From Glandiceps talaboti (lineage: Eukaryota; Hemichordata; Enteropneusta; Spengelidae): a stretch of 64,000 nucleotides of DNA. Made by a program: the position numbers and the translations under genes. This document shows positions 42,586 to 54,450 of the stretch, piece after piece. Position 1 is the stretch's first letter. Each line of letters begins with the position of its first letter. The DNA lies in the NCBI RefSeq assembly GCF_964340395.1, contig NC_135567.1:124001-188000 (forward strand), read 5' to 3'. The notes under the pieces were generated by a model that ran no database searches, was not told where the DNA came from, and worked only from the letters and a program-made list of their open reading frames with translations.

Positions 42586-43140
42586 ACTGACGGCCCGACG
42601 TCGGCAAAATTGGGTCGGTGTGTCAACGTTTTCCCGACGTCGGCAGAAGGTCGGCACATGCATGACGTTGATAATTGAAAGCATATAAAATGTGTTGTGT
42701 TGTCATTTTTCAATACTTGCCGTAGTTGGGAAGCACCAGTGAGGCTTTATTTCACAAGAATAACGACTAAAACAACCGTGTTAACTTGCCGAATGCCACC
42801 GTCGGGCCAATGTTGGCTCAACCATGCAACATACCCTGCGACTTGGTGCTCACGTGATTGTCACGATATGAATGTGTGAATATTGGGTAGGTGTGTCAAC
42901 GTTTTCCCGACGTCGGCACATGCATGACGTTGATAATTGAAAGCATATAAAATGCGTTGTGTTGTCATTTTTCAATACTTGCCGTACTTGGGAAGCATCA
43001 ATGAGGCTTTATTTCACAAGAATAACGACTAAAACAATCGTTTTAACTTGCCGAATGCCACCGTCAGCTCAACCATATCATGGAGCTATAACCTGCGCTG
43101 TCGACTGGGTGATCACGTGATTGTTACGATGCGAATGTAT
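42586..43140. repeat. Left subterminal tandem duplication with CCGACGTCGG palindromes
   Basis: A segment of about 270 bp is present twice: 'tgtcaacgttttcccgacgt' at 42621 and 42894, and 'cataaaatg.gttgtgttgtc' after each. CCCGACGTCGGC-type palindromes occur near 42593, 42633 and 42906. The region keeps many CpGs, unlike most of the window. Such duplicated palindromes are typical of transposase-binding subterminal regions in large DNA transposons (inference). Confidence 0.75.
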
Positions 43141-43233
43141 AGCACGCCCTCAAGATAAGAAGTGTCTTCTGGTTGACTGCCGCCAACTCGTCATCTCGTT
43201 TACTAAGCGTTTTAGGATTTGTTTTCATCTTGG
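43141..43233 (+). promoter_or_regulatory. Possible 5' exon with strong splice donor
   Basis: A CpG-containing stretch just inside the left end terminates in CTTG|GTGAGTAT at 43233, an excellent animal splice donor. A matching acceptor (tcttag|gttatc) lies six bases before the start codon of the gene at 50755. The reading as a leader exon of that gene, spliced over about 7.5 kb of nested insertions, is inference. The short frame starting at 43173 is not recognisable. Confidence 0.3.
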
Positions 43234-43486
43234 TGAGTATATTTATCTTACATAATTACTGTCAAAATGACCATGAATATGTTTTATTGTCTAGATTGTT
43301 AAATAAGACGACAGAAATTGCGAAACATGGTATGTATAGTTCAACGTGCACATTTGATAGCATGGGCGCGAGAATGATCGCACTGTGATCAGTAGCGTAC
43401 AATACACAATATTAATGCCTTTTTCATAAATATTTTCAATTATCACGAAACAAAAACATACCAAATAGTAATACCAATACAATAAA

Positions 43487-43909
43487 CTAAATTTCTATGT
43501 GATTGGGTAAGGTATAACTTGATGCGTTCGTCTTACAGAGCCGATTGTATGTGATCCCGCTGTCTCGGAACGCGTATATGGGGGTCACCATGGAAATGGA
43601 CACGAAATAACCGTGTCTGTTCCATTCACCCTCCTCGTGTTTAAATTTTGTTTCCGCGCGATCCTTTACGTCATACAAATGTAACATTGTTGCCATCATT
43701 TGCACCAGATTGTGAGCTCCAATTCTATACTCGGAACAATAACATAACATGGCATTTTCGATGTGAAGGCATGGACGTTTGCACCTGAACGACTGGTGTT
43801 CAGAAAAATGTATGTTTTTTGCACTTGTGAAGTTTTTGTACTTGAAGTATATGTATGATTGGGGGTATAAATATGTGTAATGGAACAATTTATGTTGTAT
43901 ATTTTGCAT
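43487..43909 (-). CDS. Unassigned 140-codon open frame, uncertain
   Basis: An uninterrupted minus-strand frame lies in a stretch that keeps CpGs (ccgcgcgatc, ggaacgcgta) unlike its surroundings. The more credible part is residues 38-125, rich in Cys/His early on (CKRPCLHIENAMLCYC) and mixed-charge later (VKDRAETKFKHEEGEW). I recognise no family, and four Cys do not make a clear zinc-finger pattern. It could be an exon of a transposon gene or chance. Confidence that it is translated is low. Confidence 0.2.
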   Translation of the reverse strand: MQNIQHKLFHYTYLYPQSYIYFKYKNFTSAKNIHFSEHQSFRCKRPCLHIENAMLCYCSEYRIGAHNLVQMMATMLHLYDVKDRAETKFKHEEGEWNRHGYFVSISMVTPIYAFRDSGITYNRLCKTNASSYTLPNHIEI

Positions 43910-43939
43910 ACCTGTGTGTGACGTTTAGCCACTTGTGCA

Positions 43940-45240
<1,301 letters not shown>

Positions 45241-47315
45241 ATTGCGCTCTGCCACTGCGGTATAGAGCACTGTCTTAGCAGATATATAAGCTATATAAGT
45301 TACAGCATCTCTACAAATAAATGGTGTTTGTAGTGATACGTAAGATTTCATATGTATGAGCATTGAAGTAATACTGCCATGTTAGGAGCAAAGGTAAAAA
45401 TGACAATTGATGAACTGCTTCAATTCATTAATTTATTGCAATAAAGTTTTGTAGCACTGTAAGTAATCCTGGATTGATTTCAATTCTAACTCAAGAATAT
45501 CATTTGAAACCCCAAGTCTTCATAATGAATATTCAAATAAATGGTCAATTAATTAAAAGTGGCCATATGAATGAGGACCGGGCATTTATATTGGATTTTT
45601 CATTTATAAAACATTTTTATCATTGCTTCCTATTTGGAAAATCAATGCAAAACAATTTGACTAAGTCTGTGTTTGTAACTCAGTGACTGCAAAAATTACA
45701 AAAAATGAATGGTGTAAAAAGTTTGTTATTGAACATTACAACAATTGCATCAAATGCATTGATCAACCAGATGAGTATCTGATAATGGATAAAATTTACA
45801 AGTGTGATTTCGATATGGTCATACTAAAAGATTTGTTTTCAGCAAACAACCTGATTGTTTATCTAATAGTTACATGAGGATCTCAAGTCAGCTGGGACTC
45901 ATGGAAAAACGGGTTCATTACAGCATCAAGAAAGATACCAGTAACAGCTGTTCTGTCTGTCTTCTCAACTATAAAATGCATATTTAGTATTTTACACCTT
46001 TTCTTTTGTTTCTCTTGTACAGTCAAGTTGCAAGGACAAAAGATGCACTGAAGTAATAAGTATCTCATTGTCTATTCAGGCAATGTGTGACAACATCTAT
46101 CTAAAGATAAACATAGACAATAGCTAGTAGGCCTCTCCACTGTTTTGGGGATAAATTACCATGGTCTATTCAAAATATCCTGAAACAACACATAGCAATG
46201 CCAAGATCTTAATAAACATTTGTAACATCACAGACATACTGGGGTCACATATGGAAAGTTTGGAATCAGTTCTACCACCAAGTATTTAGTCACTATTGAA
46301 GATATGCATGGATTTGCTGCATATATTAAAGAGTTTGAAAAGTTTCAAAAACAGTACTTGAACTAGAAATATAGCCCTAGCACAATCTGCCACATGTCAA
46401 GAATAATGATAAAAATTGTCACTCTTACCTTTGTTGTTCCAGTGAACTTGATTTTGACCAAAAGTTGATCAGATCATCAGCCATGGTCAAACAGAGAAAC
46501 CACTATTGTGGAACCATCAGTAGACGTAGACATGAGATCATCTTCGGTTAAAATTACACCAAAAATGGCAGAAAAGAGATCTCCTTTGCAAAGGCTGCTA
46601 TAGCTAGGTAACTTGCTACATGCCAATGTGAAAATAAGTGAAAACTTGGCTAAAACTATGTATCAATGTGTGGCACCGTACTTTTACCAGTTGTTGTATG
46701 TGGTACAACTTCAGCTGAATTATGCTAAAATTGACCTCTGGCCTTTCCACTCTTTCAACCAATAAGCATGCATGCTCATTGTTATGTAGTATACAAAACA
46801 GTGACACAATATTATATGTGTTTTGTGTTTGTACAAAGTATGCACACTGCCCAGTGATACAGATGTACACATGTAGCAAGAACCAAACAAGGTCTGAGTT
46901 GCAGAGTCGGCACATACATAGTGCATATGACAATCAGAGTTTTTACACAAAAATATTATTGTTCCTAAAAAGAAAGGTAAATTTCATTTTGGTCAATCCC
47001 ATCTCAAATTAACAAAAACAGTTACATTTTTTTATCTTACATCATTATTTTTACCTACAAATAGGTGCATCGGCATAAAAATAATGATAATTTGTGTTTA
47101 GATAAAAAATGTACTCTGTGGATATTCCTGAAATTTCCCAATGATAGTTGAATTTAATGTCTTTGTGCTGACAATTTTGTACCCTGTTTTACCCAATATA
47201 AACTGAGTTTGGGATTTATAGATCCAAAAAAGACACGCTGTATCTCAGACTAGTGGTTTATAGTGGTTTGAGAGTGTATGTAGTCACTTCCTCTGTCTGT
47301 TGATTAATGTAATAT
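45241..47315. other. About 2 kb without a recognisable gene
   Basis: AT-rich interior sequence with short frames of 60-105 codons on both strands. None has a recognisable domain, and no paired splice sites stand out. The frame at 45683-45877 is the most protein-like in composition but has no support. Confidence 0.4.
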
Positions 47316-47461
47316 GGATTCAGGCTACTGGGCTATATTTTCTGGATCTGCAATTTGACATTGCAGTTTGTTTTTGTGTGTGATGGATTCAGGCTACCGC
47401 TAGTACCAGGCTATATTTTCTGGATCTGCAATTTGACATTGCAGTTTGTTTTTGTGTGTGA
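47316..47461. repeat. Direct duplication of about 69-77 bp
   Basis: The phrase starting ggattcaggctac and ending in 'ttgtttttgtgtgtgat' occurs at 47316 and 47385; the second copy has about ten extra bases (cgctagtacc). Non-coding. Confidence 0.85.
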
Positions 47462-47999
47462 TATATATCTGATTCAGTTACATGCATGTGTTCTACAAGC
47501 AAGACAAATTTCCTGCAATAATTGCACATACATTGAAACATTAATTTTCAGACACTGGTTCCAAAATATATAGATCTCGCGCTATTATGTTGTACCATAT
47601 TTATGAGGTACTGGTATAAATTCATCCTGGGTTTATTGTAAATGCTGCATGATTCAAACTTTCTGCATAACCATTCTATACTAGTATGTGTTCCTCACAA
47701 CTCCACCAAGTTCAGTCAGAGAGGAAAAGTTTGTTTTCTCCTAGGCAACATTACATTTTAAATCTACAGAATTCCTGTACTCCATACATGTCTATTGTAT
47801 AGTCATGGGAACAGTTAGTAACTTAGTCATGAGAACATTGATAGATGTATATACATTGTGTATTCCACTAGATAACTCTAATTATGCCCTTTATTAACTG
47901 TCAAAATGTTGACTAAGTTCATGGAAGTATAACCCTTCTTTCATGCTCAGTGTTTGAGATGTGCAGGATTAGCAGTCCGCTACTGGAGCTAATAGTAAA
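47462..47999. other. Stretch without a recognisable gene
   Basis: AT-rich sequence before the 2.15-kb element. Nothing was recognised. Confidence 0.5.
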
Positions 48000-48405
48000 G
48001 TTTGTGCACAGGGGACAGCGAGCATGTAATCGATTGATTGATTGATTATTTGGTCGAATGATTGATTGATTATTTTTTCCTTCTCTCCCTGGCTACTTTT
48101 CTCTCTTTCAACTAGTATATAATACTAGTTTATGCATGATTGATTGTTTGTATAGGGTGTTATCCGCCAAAAGATTAGGCATAATGAACATTTTCACTGT
48201 AACCGATCATGGGATTAGGGGTGTTTTAATTTAGATAAGAAGAGAACAATTGACAAGGTGTCTTTATTTATATAGTAAAGATACAGTTGAAAGAGAGAAA
48301 AGTAGGCATATAGACAGTGTAGCCGACACGAAAATAGGGTACACGAAAAAAAGAAAAAAATCATGGGGGGGGGGGGGGGGGTATGATGAACTTACTGCAT
48401 GGGCT

Positions 48406-48663
48406 GTAAGGTAGGGGGTGGCCCATTCCAAGCTATCAACTTACTTCTGGAGTTACCAAGTTAGGGCTTGGCATCTAAGGTAGGGGTGCCATGGCCTATT
48501 CCAAGTTATTCCAAGTTACCAACTTACTTAGTTACCAAGTTAGGGTTTGATCTCTAAGGTAGAAGGTGGCCCATTCCAAGTTACCAACTTACTTAGTTAC
48601 CAAGTTAGGGTTTGATCTCTAAGGTAGAAGGTGGCCCATTCCAAGTTACCAACTTACTTAGTT
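48406..48663. repeat. 65-bp tandem array, left part
   Basis: About four copies of a 65-bp unit containing aagttaccaacttacttagt and aaggtagaaggtggcccatt. It is interrupted after 'cttacttagtt' by the hAT-like element and resumes at 49773. It follows a poly-G run at 48365-48380. Confidence 0.85.
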
Positions 48664-49772
48664 CAGGGTTCTCCACAATTTAGAAAAATACAGGGGCGCC
48701 CTAATTTGCATATTTATTTGCATATCATTAGCATATTTCCAGATCATAATATTAGGAAGTGAAAAAAGTTTCCAAAATCAAAAACTCCTATTTTATTCAT
48801 TCAGCAAACTAAAATGTACTGAAATGTATTGCAATCACCAATTTCCAAACCTTTCACATAATTCACAATGTAAAAATTTCAGGAAGGAGGTTGACAGTTA
48901 CACAAACGATGTTATAGTAATGTTGGCAAGCATGTTTTACACACAGGAGTGACAACACATGGCATTGTTGATGTACATGTATGCACCTCTAGGCTAGCTA
49001 TCACTTAGTTTTGAGTTGTTGGTTTCACCTTGTAAATGTGCATGTCATTCATAAAAATTAATTGAAAACAATTCATTTTCCTTTATTTCTCTAAAATTTG
49101 ATATCCTTTTAATTTTCATGAATGGAAAATGATTTTTCATCCAAATTTGCCGGAAATACGTACATTTTTAATGTGACGAATTTGGGCTAAGAATAACCGA
49201 ATACGTTCAGTGCAAATGTACAGTAACAAACATGGCTGCCACATCGGAGCTACCTCGTGGTACTACGATCGCGATTCACATCCAAACGTGATCATTTAGG
49301 ACATAAATTTTACCATGGAACCGTACCGGAGTAGTTATTTCTAAAGAACATGTATAAATTTTAGGATTTTGTTTGTATTTATCGATACAATACGAAAATT
49401 GCCGTGACATCGTACATCGTATGCGTACTGTATTACGTATACGGGAAGGCTTGGAAATTACCGGCTTGATATACCCGGCCATAGAAACTACCAACGTACC
49501 GTCTTCTACTTTACGACGGTACTACATTTACTGTTTTTGTTTCGGCTACCATTGTTATAATCAAGGCGATAAATAAGTTCATAAATGATGATAGACGCAG
49601 TGTCGCTGTTCACTTCCTTCATTAACGGCATTGAATAGAATCTCTTGAAGACGTTCACACCAAAACAAAGGGGCGCTGAACGCAAACAGAGGGGCGGTTC
49701 TGTAAACAGAGGGGCGGTCCATGAAAACAGAGGGGCGGTGCGCCCCTCAAAAACCCCTCGTGGAGAACACTG
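48664..49772. mobile_element. 1,109-bp hAT-like non-autonomous element
   Basis: The ends are CAGGGTTCTCCAC and the complement of CAGTGTTCTCCAC (12 of 13 matching), with a further ggggcg/cgcccc match inside. CAGNG termini are characteristic of hAT elements. The flanking duplication I see is TAGTT (48659-48663, 49773-49777); hAT normally gives 8 bp, so this is imperfect support. Near the right end 'aaacagaggggcg' recurs three to four times (about 49665-49735). The middle keeps CpGs (about 49140-49560). No transposase domain was recognised. Confidence 0.7.
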
Positions 49773-49862
49773 TAGTTACCAAGTTAGGGTTTGATCTCTA
49801 AGGTAGAAGGTGGCCCATTCCAAGTTACCAACTTACTTAGTTACCAAGTTAGGCCTTGGGCT
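49773..49862. repeat. 65-bp tandem array, right part
   Basis: The array resumes with 'tagttaccaagttagggttt' directly after the hAT-like element. Removing that element and one TAGTT restores the unit. Confidence 0.85.
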
Positions 49863-50237
49863 AGAAGGCAGTAACTTGTTCTGATTGACCCATTCAATGT
49901 TTCAGAAGTAGTTCTGCTGAGCACAGTCCCTCTGTATAGAGACTGTGTGCTGAGAGACAACATGGGTGATACAGGTTCATAACTCTACATTAGGGAGTTG
50001 GAACTTGGTAGACTTGCATATGATTTGCATGTCATTATCGGCTACACCATCTGTAGCCCGAAAAGTAGCCAGGGATAGAAGGAAAAAACAATCAATCAAT
50101 CATTCGACCAAATAATCAGTCAATCGATCGATCGATTACATGCTCGCTATGGCCCCTGTGGTTTGTGCAGTGGCTGATAACCCAACTCTTTGCCTGTGTT
50201 TGCTGTTGAAGTATTATCAGTAATGGATAGTGTAAGA

Positions 50238-50276
50238 CCTTGAAGGAATTATACTGTCAGTATAATTCCTCCAAGG
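50238..50276. repeat. Perfect short palindrome
   Basis: The 27 bases 50244-50270 are aggaattatactg, a single t, then cagtataattcct, a perfect hairpin. The outer cctt/aagg bases extend it to 50238-50276 with small mismatches. It lies about 70 bp outside the 2.15-kb element; no terminator role applies in an animal genome. Confidence 0.7.
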
Positions 50277-50740
50277 TAAGACAAAAGCCATGGTCACATT
50301 GGTTTATCTTTGTTATTCATTCTTATCTCTTCACAATGGCTGGGTCAAAACCCTAAATTTTGGACATTACATTATTTTTGTAGAAGTAGATCACTAAGAT
50401 GGTTACATGCAAAGCTGTAAAACTACCTGTGAAACACTGGGATTTTCTGAACATAGGACTTTGACAAAGTTACATAATACTGGTAATACTAGATTGTCAG
50501 GTTGACATTTATAGCCGGTCATACAGCTGTTATAGCCGGGTGTTGTAACCGGTAACCGGCTATTATCTACATCACTGAGTACGCTGGTGTTTTTTCACAA
50601 TTTTTTATTATACGCTATTTGTAATGATGTGTAAATGAGTGTCTCTTACTCTAGTCACCACATTGATGATTCTTAATAATGACTGAGACTGCCCCTGGAT
50701 TATATATATCGATATAGCTAAAAAGTCATGTACTATTTCT
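50277..50740. other. Stretch without a recognisable gene
   Basis: AT-rich sequence upstream of the DUF4806-type gene. It ends in a pyrimidine-rich acceptor (tcttag at 50743-50748). No TATA box or initiator can be assigned with confidence. Confidence 0.45.
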
Positions 50741-50754
50741 TGTCTTAGGTTATC

Positions 50755-50947
50755 ATGTACGCAGTCGTCCTTTTTCCAACTGACAACACAGTTGATGTTG
50801 TGCCAAGATCCTGGCTTTATGGCAAGGACCTCAAACAGTGTTGGTGGCCACCACACAAAGGCCTGAAGTTTACCAATATGATCATGAACTCGGAACCCTC
50901 CCAACCAGGCTGGGAAAGCTATGACGTGCAGCTCTTAAAAGAAACAG
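50755..50947 (+). CDS. DUF4806-type gene, exon 1
   Basis: Starts at the ATG six bases after an acceptor-like tcttag, which suggests a spliced leader exon upstream. It encodes 64 residues plus one base, with the conserved Trp-Trp-Pro-Pro and a closing GWESYDVQLL. The donor is acag|gttggt at 50948. The first methionine is used because the family begins directly with a (M)xAVVxF strand. Confidence 0.65.
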
Positions 50948-52875
50948 GTTGGTGTGTGTTATAAGTAGTTGCAGTATTTTATTGAAATTTGGAACATTTA
51001 GAGTTAGAGGTAAAGGATGTATTACTAGCTATGTATTTAATCATCTGAAGGACAGCAGTAACTAACTGTTTATTCTCAAGTTGATGGTGTCTTCTGTGCT
51101 CCCTCTGACAATGACTGGACCATCCCAAGATTATTCTGTCATTTTATCTGTTAGAAGTTATCTTTAAATCAATAATGTGAGAAAACATTAAAACCCTAAA
51201 AATTAGGAAAGAGACATATCTTAATTGGTGTGGAGATTTTACTCTTAGACTGATAATATACATTTATGAAATATATTCCTGAAGTACCCTTTTTGTGACT
51301 TCTTTGAGACATGATATGTATCTAAATTATTATCATGTAACCATTATTGGAATTCCCATAATTGGTGGAAGCCATGGTTCTTGGGCGTGGGATATCATAG
51401 AATTTTATCTGCACTGGCAAAAGTGTGTGTGGTATGTGTGCTTATCTGTCATACCAAGTAATGTAAATATTTCCCCTTTTATACCTGCTGTGCTTTGCAG
51501 TGTTTATCAAGTTAACTATAGATATCTTGCTTTGGTGGTAGGTGTATACTACGTTCACACTTAGGCAGTTAAACCGGTGTCGGGCCTACTTAACTTTAAG
51601 TCAACTTAAACATTTCTAATGTGAACGCACTATGTCAGCCCAGGGCCGACTTAATTTAGTCCCAGACAAAGGGTGGGTTTAGGCCCGGTCTCAAACCGAC
51701 TTAAAGTTAAGTCGACATAACATAAGTTGAGTGTGCATGGTTAACCTGACCTAAACCCAACTTAAAAGTCATTCCAAGTTGCTAAAGCAACCTCTTCCCA
51801 CCAGACCCTGCTGCATTGTCAACTCGAAAGGGTGCGATTCACTGTTATGGTTGAAGGCACGTTCATGAACATCCACAAGGTTATGTGTTTGTTTCAACTG
51901 TTCTCCTCCTTTGTCGTTGATATCGCGCTCGTCTTGACCTGTTTAATGTAATCTGTCCGTCATTTTCTTCACTGAAGTTTCTGAATCTAGCGAAATGACC
52001 TGTTTAACAGAGTTCGACCTTCTTGAGTGTAAAAAGCGTAAGAATAAAAGAAAGAGAGAGAACAACCTTGCTTGTGGTTGTCCGACGGCCGCCATTACGT
52101 TGGAATGAGGGTGCTATGACTTTGGAATGTTAGGTCGGGTCAAACGCAAAAACCTTTCATGAATGTAAGTCGAGTTGTAACATTTTTTGGCTTATCAGGC
52201 TAATCCTTATGTCGGCCCTGGGCCACTTTTGGATTTGAGTGTGAACGTAGTCGTACTCTGGGTTTTTGTTTTTACTTATACCTCGTTCACACTCAAAACC
52301 AAAGTGACCCAGGGCCGACATAAGGATTAATCTGTTGAGCCAAAACAAATCACGGCTTGGAGTTAGTTCGGGTTCATACACGAAAGGTGGTAAGGCTTTT
52401 GATCCAAAGCCAAAGTGCCCTCACTCCACTCAAACCATCAAACAAGCCATATTCTCTCTCTTTCTACCATTCCTACATTTGTTGCTCAAGAAGGTTGAAC
52501 TTTGTAAACCAGGGCCATTTTAATAAACTTAGAAACTCAAGTGAAGAAAATAATGAACAAACTATACAGAATAGATCAAGACGACCAGGGAGAACAGTCG
52601 AAAAGAACACATACTTAATATCGATGTTCATGAAAGTGCCCTTTGGAGTGGACAACACCGTAGGGTATGGTAGGAAGGGGTTACTTTAGGGACGTAGAAA
52701 TTGAATGATACAGAATGGGTTGTGTGTGCGTGTTCAGTGCTTCTATGCTGAAGTCAAACACCGAGGACGTCCTAAAGTCGGTTGAACCATTCACATTCAA
52801 AATAGTTTATGTCGGCTTATCTTTTACCCCAGCCCTAAACCCCCCCCCCCCCCCTCTTGTCTGGGACTAAATTAA

Positions 52876-52968
<93 letters not shown>

Positions 52969-54450
52969 CTTGCATTTTTTGAATAAATGAATGGACCTCT
53001 TTATCACCGTACTGCTATAAAAATAAATATATAAATCAACAAATAAATGAAAAAAAATTATATACTGGGGTATTTCCAACATAAAACTTAACCCTGCAAT
53101 GTTATGATAACATGGTTAAAGTCTTCTGCAACCCTGCAGTGTTATGATAACATGATAACATGGTTAAAGTCTTCTGCTACTTATATGTTTCCTGTACACT
53201 CTTTCAATTATATATTCCAGGTACGCCATCTCAGTACCTTGGGAGGTGTTTCTTCCAAGGATGTGGTGGAGAGGATAATGGTGGCCATGTTCTCTCAATC
53301 ATTATCCACGATCTACAACTGGCTGGGAAAAGGGAAACTAAAAAAACATGCCCTTTCACAACTGAGTATTGCAACAATTATCAAAGGTAATTTCTCAATT
53401 AAGATTTTGCATGTATCCTAACAGAGGGATAATGTCTCTGCAAGGCGAATTCTGTATTATTATTTATTTTTCACAGTGCTGCTCACATTGGTATTCAGTT
53501 TTACTTTATTAGTTTATTAACCAAGGTAATGAAATGAGTATACCAGAGTAATGCAGTACATTATAAATAATCCTAATTAACCCCAGGATTGTAAGAGGCA
53601 CAAGTGATGGACTTCTATATTCTCTCATGGTGCCAAATAATTTGACAAAAGCTTTTAGAGTGATATTCATAAAAATTATACCATCCAAATTATGATATGT
53701 CTCAAAAAAGTGGCACTAGCCAGGGATCAAAGAAATAAAAAAAAAAAAAAAATCAGTAATGAATCGAAATCTCATGCAACATTTGCCATTCCAGATGCAG
53801 CCAAACAGTCTAATGTAAAGGAGGCTGACTGTGAGGCAGCCATTAAGAACTGGCTGAAGTATGCCAGCGACCGGGATGGGGGTCGAAAAAAGAGGGCAGA
53901 AAAGCAAAAAGGTACAATTATAGTGTCATATCAAATATTCATGACCTCAGTGAACTAAATCAAGATCACAGATGTCAGCCTGACTTCAAAATACTCATTT
54001 CTTTATGGTGCATATATATTTTTCCAATCAGTTGACTTGTTACTTTGTAAGTTGTAACTGTGAAAGAGGAAGTGTGTTGAAACCAGCCTCCGAAATGTTG
54101 TCCCTGCTTTCAGGAAATTCATGTTTTACTATTGAAACTATAATTGAAGGTCCCGTGAAGTGTTTGACATAGAAACATTTAATTTTTACCTTGTCAGCCA
54201 TGAAGATATGCTGTAACAGTTAAAAATATTGGTAATAATGTTATCTTTTTTCAGTATCTGGCAGTTTACATGTGTAAATGACTTAATTTTGACTCACATG
54301 CTGGAGTCTGAGAAAACACCTATGATTTAAAATCAACAAAACATGACTGCCTAAAATTTTACTTCTTTATTTGCAGAAAGAGATAGAGAGCAAGCAAGGA
54401 AGTTCAAGGCTCTTAACCTGAACCTTGACTCAAGTGATGAACAAGAGTGA
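50755..54450 (+). CDS. DUF4806-domain protein gene, possibly incomplete (4 exons seen)
   Basis: Exons at 50755-50947, 53221-53386, 53795-53911 and 54377-54450. Exon 1 encodes an N-terminal module seen in DUF4806 proteins (MYAVVLFPTDNTVDVVPRSW, then a WWPPHKG motif). Exons 2-3 encode the second half of the DUF4806 domain: LGGVSSKDVVERIM, a YNWLGKGKLKKH core, then AAIKNWLKYASDR and a basic GGRKKRAEKQK tail. Exon 4 supplies an acidic end and a TGA stop. Junctions 2-3 and 3-4 are GT-AG and both phase 1. Exon 1 ends in phase 1 while exon 2 must start in phase 0, so at least one middle exon is unseen or lost. The domain's function is unknown; the basic tail suggests a nucleic-acid or nuclear role (inference). 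The gene lies inside the 13.5-kb insertion. Confidence 0.65.
51549..52250. mobile_element. Miniature inverted-repeat element, copy 1 (intronic)
   Basis: Ends are CTACGTTCACACT and its complement AGTGTGAACGTAG, 13 bp inverted. GGGCCGAC-type phrases occur near both ends (51640 and about 52214). A clear target duplication was not found. It sits in the interval where the gene's missing middle exon should be. Internal text matches copy 2 in reverse orientation. Part of it (52000-52107) has an open stretch, but nothing recognisable. Confidence 0.6.
52282..52875. mobile_element. Miniature inverted-repeat element, copy 2 (inverted, truncated)
   Basis: It begins CTCGTTCACACT and runs as a diverged reverse complement of copy 1: 'gacccagggccgacataagg' here against the complement of 'ccttatgtcggccctgggcc' at 52207; 'gaaaagaacacatac' against the complement of 51880-51900; 'gtctgggactaaattaag' (52858-52875) against the complement of 51650-51667. 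The outermost 100 bp of copy 1 has no counterpart, being replaced by a (TA)n run. The 110-codon frame here is probably a relic. Confidence 0.6.
52877..52965. repeat. (TA)n microsatellite
   Basis: A TA run of about 89 bp adjoining the truncated end of miniature element copy 2; a poly-C run lies just before it (about 52839-52855). Non-coding. Confidence 0.97.
53095..53176. repeat. Short tandem duplication upstream of exon 2
   Basis: 'gttatgataacatggttaaa' followed by gtcttctgc occurs at about 53101 and again at about 53149, with 'ataacatg' locally tripled. It lies in the intron; the ATG-initiated frame here is incidental. Confidence 0.65.
53221..53386 (+). CDS. DUF4806-type gene, exon 2
   Basis: Acceptor tattccag| and donor caaag|gtaatt. 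In the phase-0 frame it reads VRHLSTLGGVSSKDVVERIM and on to LSQLSIATIIK, the conserved second half of the domain. The alternative frame beginning TPSQYLGRCFF is also open and would join exon 1, but it cannot join exon 3 in phase and lacks the domain pattern, so I reject it. Confidence 0.7.
53795..53911 (+). CDS. DUF4806-type gene, exon 3
   Basis: Acceptor cattccag|atgcag and donor aaaag|gtacaa, entering and leaving in phase 1. Encodes DAAKQSNVKEADCEAAIKNW, then LKYASDRDGGRKKRAEKQK: the helical end of the domain with the conserved IKxWLxxAxDR pattern and a basic tail. Confidence 0.7.
54377..54450 (+). CDS. DUF4806-type gene, exon 4 with stop
   Basis: Acceptor ttatttgcag|aaagag, phase 1, encoding ERDREQARKFKALNLNLDSS then DEQE and TGA at 54448-54450. 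The interspersed hairpin-ended repeat starts at the next base, so the 3' untranslated region is repeat-derived. The first plausible poly(A) signal I see is aataaa near 55392. Confidence 0.65.

Larger units (their letters stand above)
48007..50160. mobile_element. 2,154-bp DNA transposon with ~95-bp terminal inverted repeats
   Basis: The left end (48007-48101) and the complement of the right end (50060-50160) match over about 95 bp, starting CACAGGGG and including agcgagcatgtaatcgat, tggtcgaatgattgattg and ccctggctactttt. A 7-bp duplication GTTTGTG flanks it (48000-48006 and 50161-50167). There is no transposase. Its interior is a 65-bp tandem array split by a younger element. It is non-autonomous; I do not assign a superfamily. 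Confidence 0.8.

Noticed and set aside
53104-53421. 105-codon frame starting MITWLKSS as a separate gene
   Set aside because: Its first part is a duplicated intron segment. Only the part after the acceptor at 53220 is real, as exon 2 of the DUF4806-type gene.
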